From an uncultured Eubacteriales bacterium (GTDB taxonomy: Bacteria; Bacillota; Clostridia; Oscillospirales; Oscillospiraceae): 36,177 bases of DNA. Below, one piece after another: positions 32,027-36,177 of this stretch (positions are counted from its first letter, which is position 1; every line of letters begins with the position of its first letter). The DNA lies in assembly GCA_900553135.1 (NCBI GenBank), contig USCO01000006.1:1-36177 (forward strand), given 5' to 3'. A program made the position numbers and the translations under genes. Below the pieces are notes generated by a model. The model ran no database searches. It was not told where the DNA came from and saw nothing but the letters and a program-made list of their open reading frames with translations.

Positions 32027-32644
32027 TTATCCCGGCAGCCCCGCCCGCTTTCGGCGAGCCGCCATTTCTTCTTCCTTTGCCTTCTTCCAGACCTCATGCT
32101 CTGCCTGTGTTTCATGGAGCATTCCCCGCTCCCGCAGCTGCTGGACCGTGAGCACAATGACCTCCTCGCGGTTAATGCGCAGCATGGGCGCTCCCATCAC
32201 GGCGAATAGGTAGGCCCTTCCACCCTCCCAGGTCAGCATGTACCCGGTTCTGCCCTCGATCATGGTGCAGTGTTTCATCATGGGCGGGTTGGCCCCATAG
32301 TCCCGGGCCAGGCACCAAAGGGCCCTTTTCCCGGTTTTGATTCTCACTGGATTCTCCCTCCTTTCCACACCCGGCCACAGCTTCCCCCGGATCACCCCGG
32401 CCTGCCGGCAGCCCTCTTTAAACTCTGCCACCCGGCGGCAGTATTCCAATGCCTCCCGCTGGAGCCTTGCCCGTTTCTCTGCCCGTTTCTCTTTGGGTGG
32501 TTCCGGGATCTCCGGCACCTTCGGCTTTTCCGGAGGCTTCTCCCGTTTCCTGGACCGTTTCTCCCTCCAGGCCCTCCGCTCCTCTTCCTGGATCTCGGCG
32601 TCAGCCGCCGCAATCTCGGCCAGCGCCTCCGGTGTAAAGGGCAT
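32027..32644 (-). CDS. Hypothetical early protein, 205 aa
   Basis: ATG 32644 is preceded by AAGGGGGTG. The first ~80 residues are a charged Arg/Lys/Glu/Pro region with EKPPEKPKVPEIPEPPKEKR, likely extended or disordered. Residues ~85-205 look folded (MMKHCTMIEGRTGYMLTWEGGRAYLFAVMGAPM) and end in a basic helix. No family recognised. Confidence 0.75.
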   Translation of the reverse strand: MPFTPEALAEIAAADAEIQEEERRAWREKRSRKREKPPEKPKVPEIPEPPKEKRAEKRARLQREALEYCRRVAEFKEGCRQAGVIRGKLWPGVERRENPVRIKTGKRALWCLARDYGANPPMMKHCTMIEGRTGYMLTWEGGRAYLFAVMGAPMLRINREEVIVLTVQQLRERGMLHETQAEHEVWKKAKEEEMAARRKRAGLPG

Positions 32645-32682
32645 CAGGGGTCACCCCCTTTGGTGGCTCATAGCCGCCCCGC

Positions 32683-32844
32683 TCAGGCGGGGCGGCTTTC
32701 CTGATTGAGCATGCGCGCCATCTTAATGGCCAAGTCTATACCAAACAGCACATGCTCCGGAAGCTGGACCATCTCCTTCGCCATTTCCATGGCCTTCTTC
32801 TCCTTCTCGGCAATCTCCTGCCGATTCTTTTCAGCGTTCGTCAT
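32683..32844 (-). CDS. First leftward early gene, 53 aa
   Basis: ATG 32844 has AAGGAGGTG 7 bases upstream and is the first gene after the early promoter. The peptide is helical (MTNAEKNRQEIAEKEKKAME, then MAKEMVQLPEHVLFGIDLAI and MARMLN). Its position next to the switch suggests a Cro-like or other regulatory role, but it has no HTH signature. Confidence 0.8.
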   Translation of the reverse strand: MTNAEKNRQEIAEKEKKAMEMAKEMVQLPEHVLFGIDLAIKMARMLNQESRPA

Positions 32845-32859
32845 GGCGTTCACCTCCTT

Positions 32860-32925
32860 CAACGCGGTTTAAGTATATATCAACTCAGTATAAATGTCAA
32901 TGCGTTTTTTCAACTCAGTTTAAAT
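32860..32925. promoter_or_regulatory. Three operator-like repeats of the lysis-lysogeny switch
   Basis: CAACGCGGTTTAAGT (32860-32874), CAACTCAGTATAAAT (32881-32895) and CAACTCAGTTTAAAT (32911-32925) share the pattern CAACnCrGTwTAArT. Within them AACTCAGTT and AACGCGGTT are short palindromes. Start distances are 21 and 30 bp, near two and three helix turns, so a repressor could bind one face. The first covers the leftward -10 and start region, the second its spacer and -35 edge, the third precedes the repressor -35. Confidence 0.75.
32872..32900 (-). promoter_or_regulatory. Leftward early promoter
   Basis: On the minus strand, TTGACA (32900-32895), a 17-bp spacer and TATACT (32877-32872) are near-consensus sigma-70/A elements. 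It drives the 53-aa gene and presumably the whole early region. Two operator-like repeats lie across it, so it should be repressed in the lysogen. Confidence 0.85.
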
Positions 32926-32931
32926 TTTTCC

Positions 32932-32960
32932 TTGCTTTTTATGTTTTGCTGCTGTATAAT
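32932..32960 (+). promoter_or_regulatory. Repressor promoter
   Basis: TTGCTT (32932-32937), 17-bp spacer, TATAAT (32955-32960), pointing at the repressor gene. The third operator-like repeat ends 6 bases before the -35, a position suited to autoregulation. Confidence 0.75.
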
Positions 32961-32981
32961 GACACCTGTAAGGAGGTGATC

Positions 32982-33398
32982 TTGTTGGATTCTATTTCTA
33001 GCCGTATTATGCAGATTGTTGATTCTTTAGGTGGCAACAAAAGCGATTTCGCCAGAAGAATTAACGTAACCCCCGCTTATATATCCAAATTGAGCAAGCA
33101 ACCTGATAGCGTTCCCAGCGATCGCACAATTGCCGATATTTGTAGGGAATTTAATGTTTCTGAGCATTGGCTTCGTACCGGAGAGGGGGATATGTTTCTC
33201 CCAGTTGACCCTGATCAGGAACTCCAGGACATTTTTGCCCAGATCACACTCAGCGGCGCTTCTGATTCTGTCGTTTCCCTTATCAAATCCATTCTTCGCA
33301 GTTACTGGACTATGTCAGATCAAGAGCAGGCTGCTGTGCGAAAATTGGTAGATCAGGCTGTGGCTGATTTTGTGCAAAAAAAATCCCCGGAGGAATAA
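32982..33398 (+). CDS. XRE-family phage repressor (CI-like)
   Basis: A 138-aa repressor that should hold the early promoter off. Residues ~18-65 are the helix-turn-helix: NKSDFARRINVTPAYISKLS, then SDRTIADICREFNVSEHWLRTGEGDMF, the usual phage CI end of the domain. The C-terminal ~60 residues (helical) would dimerise. There is no peptidase domain, so induction is not by RecA self-cleavage. The start is TTG 32982 (or 32985), 5-8 bases after AAGGAGG; upstream codons of the open frame overlap the promoter. The last codons fall in a hairpin that terminates opposite-strand transcription. Confidence 0.9.
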   Translation: MLDSISSRIMQIVDSLGGNKSDFARRINVTPAYISKLSKQPDSVPSDRTIADICREFNVSEHWLRTGEGDMFLPVDPDQELQDIFAQITLSGASDSVVSLIKSILRSYWTMSDQEQAAVRKLVDQAVADFVQKKSPEE

Positions 33399-33407
33399 TC
33401 CTCCGGG
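33376..33407 (-). terminator. Terminator for the 43-aa minus-strand gene
   Basis: Minus strand: CCCGGAGGA (33407-33399) pairs perfectly with TCCTCCGGG (33394-33386) around a 4-nt loop, followed after GA by TTTTTTTT (33383-33376). It ends transcription coming from 33551. The repressor stop codon is in the loop. Confidence 0.75.
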
Positions 33408-33419
33408 AAAGCGGCTGTA

Positions 33420-33551
33420 TTATTTGATAGCTTTTTCGTAAGAGAGGGCGCATGCCAGAAGCCTAGCTATGTATTCTGGTTTATCCTGGTTTCTGGCAAT
33501 TACAAACAACAATTCTTGGGCTGCAGGATTCTTCTTTATTTCTGGCGTCAT
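33420..33551 (-). CDS. 43-aa small protein with its own promoter and terminator
   Basis: ATG 33551 has GGAGGAGGG upstream (about 8 bases). The peptide is helical (MTPEIKKNPAAQELLFVIAR, then QDKPEYIARLLACALSYEKA) with no recognised family. A promoter at 33603-33631 and a terminator at 33376-33407 make it an independent transcription unit, convergent with the repressor and divergent from the SAP-domain gene. It is expressed from the lysogenic region, so it could act in immunity, or as a partner of the SAP protein (inference). Confidence 0.7.
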   Translation of the reverse strand: MTPEIKKNPAAQELLFVIARNQDKPEYIARLLACALSYEKAIK

Positions 33552-33574
33552 GTGTGCGCCCTCCTCCCTCCAAG

Positions 33575-33588
33575 TGACATTTGTGTCA
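33575..33588. promoter_or_regulatory. Inverted repeat TGACA-N4-TGTCA, possible operator
   Basis: TGACATTTGTGTCA lies between the promoter and the start of the 43-aa gene, extendable to 8-bp arms with one mismatch. It could be bound by a regulator of this unit. It does not resemble the main operator repeats. Confidence 0.5.
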
Positions 33589-33602
33589 GTTTGTCGTTTT
33601 CA

Positions 33603-33631
33603 ATTGTAGTACATTCGTTCTATTTTTGCAA
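33603..33631 (-). promoter_or_regulatory. Promoter of the 43-aa gene
   Basis: Minus strand TTGCAA (33631-33626), 17-bp spacer and TACAAT (33608-33603). The start would be near 33596, leaving a ~45-nt leader that contains the inverted repeat. Confidence 0.65.
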
Positions 33632-33657
33632 GCATAATTTTGCGGGGAGCTGATTTT

Positions 33658-34806
33658 TTGATAAAAAAAATTCTGTTGTGGATTTTAACGTTCTATTCTG
33701 GGCTTTTTTCTGCGGCTTTTTTCTTTTGTGTCTTTCTGTATGATATTCCCATCGCTTCCAGACTGATATGTTTCCTTCTTGCTTGCTTGATGGTTTGGTG
33801 TAGTGTGTTTTTCTTTCACAAGGCTTCTGGTCGACCTTTATTCCAGAAGTCTATAACAAACCGTGATCAAGCGGACACAGATGGGACAGTTTCTCCATCT
33901 TCTTCTATCCCCGCAGCACCAGATCCCGCTCCTGCTTTAGACACTGAGGCAGATTATCCCGCTGCAGACGGTTCACCGCTTAATTATCTCGATGCTGAAG
34001 CTCTCCGCTTTTGGTCCAATAAACGCACCGACTTTGTGATCCCAGCATACTATTCTGATGCCGCGTTTGGCCGCAATGTTGGTCCCGCACTAGATCGTCT
34101 TCTTTCAGGTGGATACCTGTCATTGGGCAATATGGAACAGCGCATTTCATTGAAAACCGTTCCAGAATTAAAAGCAATTTTGGCAGACAGGGAACTAAAA
34201 ATCTCCGGTCGAAAAAAAGAGCTGGTGAACCGAATTTTAAACCATTTTGATTCCGAAACCTTGGAAAGCCTTTTCCCTGTTAACATATACTGCATCACAG
34301 ATAAAGGTTTTTCCGCTCTTGAGCCGTATTCTATTGTCTTTGCCAGTGATGCTCATTCCCTCGGCTTATCACACTACCGCTTGCTTCAGGCCAAAAAAGA
34401 AAATCCTGACAAAGATGATAACGTCATTTTGACGCAACTTTTATCAGGGGATATTCAGCGTTGCTACCATGAAGGCAACCAATTCAAATTTCAAGTTGTA
34501 ATTAATACTACCGCCAGGTTTATGCGTGAGATTGGAGAGTCACAAGCTTCTTTTGAGTGTTATGCACTTTCTTTTTTCATGTGGACAAGAGATTTGGAGC
34601 AGTTGGATGTCTCACACGCTTCGCCTTCTGGCTATTACATGGCCAAAAGCCTGGAGGAAGCCGGCATGTTATGTGGATATGACATGAACCATTTGGTCGT
34701 GGCTTTTCGAGAAGTTTTAACGCAAAATAATCCTTTTTCTCTTGCCACACCAGAAAATATCGACTGCGCACTACGTGTTTTCAAAGAGTCTCTTGGAACA
34801 AAATAA
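33658..34806 (+). CDS. Membrane protein with SAP-like domain; candidate lysogenic-conversion or defence gene
   Basis: A 382-aa protein with two membrane helices (~5-28 and ~33-54), a Ser/Pro/Asp-rich linker (~65-105) and a cytoplasmic part. Residues ~166-200 (LKTVPELKAILADRELKISGRKKELVNRIL) match the SAP helix-loop-helix that binds DNA in other proteins. Flanking segments (LDRLLSGGYLSL, YCITDKGFSAL) read like winged-helix pieces. The start is TTG 33658 with GGGGAG 8 bases upstream; a TTG at 33640 precedes that site. The DNA is AT-richer than the phage around it and on the strand of repressor and integrase, typical of accessory genes expressed in the lysogen. The C-terminal ~170 residues match nothing I recognise. 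Confidence 0.78.
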   Translation: MIKKILLWILTFYSGLFSAAFFFCVFLYDIPIASRLICFLLACLMVWCSVFFFHKASGRPLFQKSITNRDQADTDGTVSPSSSIPAAPDPAPALDTEADYPAADGSPLNYLDAEALRFWSNKRTDFVIPAYYSDAAFGRNVGPALDRLLSGGYLSLGNMEQRISLKTVPELKAILADRELKISGRKKELVNRILNHFDSETLESLFPVNIYCITDKGFSALEPYSIVFASDAHSLGLSHYRLLQAKKENPDKDDNVILTQLLSGDIQRCYHEGNQFKFQVVINTTARFMREIGESQASFECYALSFFMWTRDLEQLDVSHASPSGYYMAKSLEEAGMLCGYDMNHLVVAFREVLTQNNPFSLATPENIDCALRVFKESLGTK

Positions 34807-34847
34807 AAAATCCCCCGCCCGGTGTTGGCGCACCGGACAGAGGACGT

Positions 34848-34881
34848 AAGGGCAGAGGTTTTTCACGGGCCATCTGCCCTT
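34848..34881. repeat. 9-bp inverted repeat before the integrase gene
   Basis: AAGGGCAGA (34848-34856) pairs with TCTGCCCTT (34873-34881) around 16 bases, followed by CTATTATAT. It could end transcription from the SAP gene (weak T-run) or be a regulator site over the integrase promoter, whose -10 may be TATTAT at 34883-34888. A second hairpin, CCGGTG/CACCGG, lies at 34819-34836. Confidence 0.5.
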
Positions 34882-34913
34882 CTATTATATCAAAAATAGG
34901 AGGTTGTGGCAAC

Positions 34914-36053
34914 ATGAAGTGCAAGCGCTGCCACGGGGAGCTGCCCCAGGACGCCCGGTATTGTCCCTCCTGTGGGGCCAAGCAGTCTACCGGCCAAAAT
35001 CCAAAGCGCCGGGGCAACGGCCAGGGAAGTGTGTACCAGCTGGCCAACAAACGATGGATCGCCATTAAGGTGATTGGATATGAGGACGCCGGAAACGGAA
35101 AGCTACGGAAGCTCACCCGCTCCAAGTCCGGATTCCGTACGAAAAAGGAGGCCCTGGACTATCTCCCCAAACTGGATGACGCGCCCCGGGTCAAGCCCAT
35201 CACTTGGGCGCAGGTCTACGAGACATGGTTCCCCACCCACCGGGCGGGGAAAAGCACCATGGACTGCTATGCGGCTGCGGAAAAATACTTCGCCCCGATC
35301 CATAGGCTGAAGCTGGCGGAGATCTCCGTTGACGATCTCCAGGAATGTGTGGATGACTGCCCCAAGGGAAAGAGGACCCGGCAGAACATGAAGGCCTTGG
35401 CCGGGCTGATCTATAAGTATGCAATTCCCAGAAATCTAGCCCCCAGCGGTCTTAATCTTGCCCAGTATCTCGTTGTGGGGGACGGGGATACCGGGAGCAA
35501 GGACGCTTTGCCGGCGGCCGCCGTGAAGGCCATCGATGCCAATGTGGGCAAGGTCACCGGCGCGGACTATGTGCTCTGCCAATGCTACCTTGGGTTCCGC
35601 CCCGGGGAGCTGCTGGCCCTGGACGCCATCAACTATAACCGCAAGGAGCGTGCCTTTGTAGGCGGCGCCAAAACCGACGCCGGTCGTGACCGGGTGGTCA
35701 CTGTCTCTCCAAAAATCCAAGCGATTGTGAATTTGCTGGTCCAGGACAAAGCCGCTGGCCCCGTGTTCTGCGCCCCTGACGGCAGCCCTATGACAATCAA
35801 GGCTTACCGCGCCATGTTCTACGATGTGTTGGAAAAGTGCGGCGTTGAAAACCCCGTGGAGGAACGGGACGGCATCAAGCGGCGGAAGTACACTCCCCAC
35901 AGCTGCCGACACACTTTTGCCACCCTGATGAAACGGGTGCCCGGGGCCGACAAGGACAAACTGGAACTCATGGGCCACACCAGCACCACGATGCTGCGGC
36001 ACTACCAGGAAGTCAATTTTGAGGACTTGCGACGGATTACAGACGTAATTTAA
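34914..36053 (+). CDS. int: Tyrosine integrase with N-terminal zinc ribbon
   Basis: A 379-aa site-specific recombinase that joins attP and the tRNA site. The N-terminal ~22 residues form a zinc ribbon (C3-x2-C6, C17-x2-C20), followed by an AP2-like arm-binding domain (GQGSVYQLANKRWIAIK...GFRTKKEA) and a SAM-like core-binding domain (~95-190). The catalytic domain has R229 (GFRPGEL), K253, H329-x2-R332 (HSCRHTF), H355 (LMGHTS) and Y364 (RHYQ), all present. ATG 34914 has AGGAGG 10 bases upstream. It ends 70 bases before attR, with candidate arm sites in between. Confidence 0.96.
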   Translation: MKCKRCHGELPQDARYCPSCGAKQSTGQNPKRRGNGQGSVYQLANKRWIAIKVIGYEDAGNGKLRKLTRSKSGFRTKKEALDYLPKLDDAPRVKPITWAQVYETWFPTHRAGKSTMDCYAAAEKYFAPIHRLKLAEISVDDLQECVDDCPKGKRTRQNMKALAGLIYKYAIPRNLAPSGLNLAQYLVVGDGDTGSKDALPAAAVKAIDANVGKVTGADYVLCQCYLGFRPGELLALDAINYNRKERAFVGGAKTDAGRDRVVTVSPKIQAIVNLLVQDKAAGPVFCAPDGSPMTIKAYRAMFYDVLEKCGVENPVEERDGIKRRKYTPHSCRHTFATLMKRVPGADKDKLELMGHTSTTMLRHYQEVNFEDLRRITDVI

Positions 36054-36063
36054 CGGACAAGGG

Positions 36064-36085
36064 CTATTGCTTATCTATTGCTTAA
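36064..36085. repeat. Tandem 11-bp repeat, candidate integrase arm site (right)
   Basis: CTATTGCTTAT (36064-36074) and CTATTGCTTAA (36075-36085) are tandem copies between the integrase stop and attR, in the same orientation as the pair at 125-146. Confidence 0.6.
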
Positions 36086-36121
36086 AAAATCCCCGTATCC
36101 ATTGATATATAAGGCTTTTCC

Positions 36122-36171
36122 TTTGAATGGCATTCAAGAGGTCAGCGGTTCGATCCCGCTTATCTCCACCA
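36122..36171 (+). pseudogene. Duplicated 3' fragment of tRNA-Ala at attR
   Basis: The fragment repeats the anticodon arm to CCA, but the preceding bases are phage DNA (AAGGCTTTTCC) rather than a D-arm, and C27 is replaced by T. It cannot form a tRNA. Confidence 0.88.
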
Positions 36172-36177
36172 AAAAGT
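36123..36177. repeat. attR: attR core: 55-bp direct repeat of attL
   Basis: Identical to 2-56. With attL it defines a prophage of about 36.1 kb. Excision by recombination within the repeat would restore the bacterial site. Confidence 0.93.

Noticed and set aside
33980..34298. Minus-strand frames inside the SAP-domain gene
   Set aside because: Short, without ribosome sites, and opposite a frame with clear membrane and SAP segments.
34819..34836. CCGGTG/CACCGG hairpin after the SAP gene as a terminator
   Set aside because: The stem is only 6 bp and no T-run follows on the plus strand; on the minus strand the T-run is separated by about 9 bases.
34781..35125. Minus-strand 114-codon frame over the integrase start
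   Set aside because: It overlaps the well-supported integrase N-terminus and lacks a ribosome site.
1..36177. CRISPR array
   Set aside because: No regularly spaced repeat-spacer pattern was seen; the repeats found are att cores, arm-like repeats, operators and a terS triplet.
1..36177. Insertion sequence or transposase
   Set aside because: No transposase motif was seen, and the structural order is unbroken.

Overview
The window is a complete integrated tailed-phage genome (prophage), cut almost exactly at its two ends. Both ends carry the same 55-bp sequence (2-56 and 36123-36177), which is the 3' half of a tRNA gene whose anticodon loop reads GGC (alanine). The left copy is continuous with the real tRNA outside the window. 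The right copy is the short duplicated attR fragment, next to the integrase. The DNA is GC-rich with strong AGGAGG-type ribosome binding sites and frequent GTG/TTG starts. Its protein families (DUF3102, PcfJ/PcfK, XRE, DUF2184 capsid, PBSX-type tail) are typical of phages of gut Clostridia. A host in the Oscillospiraceae (Flavonifractor/Lawsonibacter-like) is my inference; nothing in the window proves the genus.

Layout from the right end. Integrase (34914-36053, +) lies next to attR. Left of it is a two-TM membrane protein with a SAP motif (33658-34806, +), AT-richer than the rest and so a likely lysogenic-conversion or defence gene. A 43-residue gene on the minus strand (33420-33551) has its own promoter and terminator. 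The XRE repressor (32982-33398, +) follows. A divergent switch at 32860-32960 has a consensus leftward promoter (TTGACA-17-TATACT), a rightward repressor promoter (TTGCTT-17-TATAAT) and three similarly spaced operator-like repeats. From there every other protein gene runs leftward (minus strand), mostly with overlaps of a few bases.

Early region (about 32.8-24.0 kb): small zinc-ribbon and DNA-binding proteins, PcfK and PcfJ homologues, a ribbon-helix-helix-like protein, a DUF3102 coiled-coil protein, an ASCH-like protein, an MmcB-like PD-(D/E)XK protein, and an HUH-type endonuclease. The HUH protein is the only recognisable replication protein, and inverted repeats lie just upstream of it. 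A candidate 63-nt RNA is encoded on the opposite strand at 31729-31791.

Late region (about 24.0-0.1 kb), in PBSX/XkdA-X order for a contractile-tailed (myovirus) particle: terminase small and large subunits, portal, minor capsid, DUF2213, cement protein, major capsid, connectors, tail terminator, sheath, tube, tail-assembly chaperone with a -1 frameshift site (A AAA AAC), tape measure, XkdP/Q/R/S, baseplate J, tail protein I, tail fibre, fibre-associated protein, CmpB-like membrane protein, holin, and a modular amidase endolysin ending near attL. No module is broken, so the prophage looks potentially inducible.

The least-explained parts are the SAP membrane protein with its neighbouring 43-aa gene, the antisense small RNA candidate, the HUH protein with its upstream inverted repeats, the repeat triplet inside the terminase small-subunit gene (possible pac), and the paired 11-bp repeats flanking both attachment sites (possible integrase arm sites).
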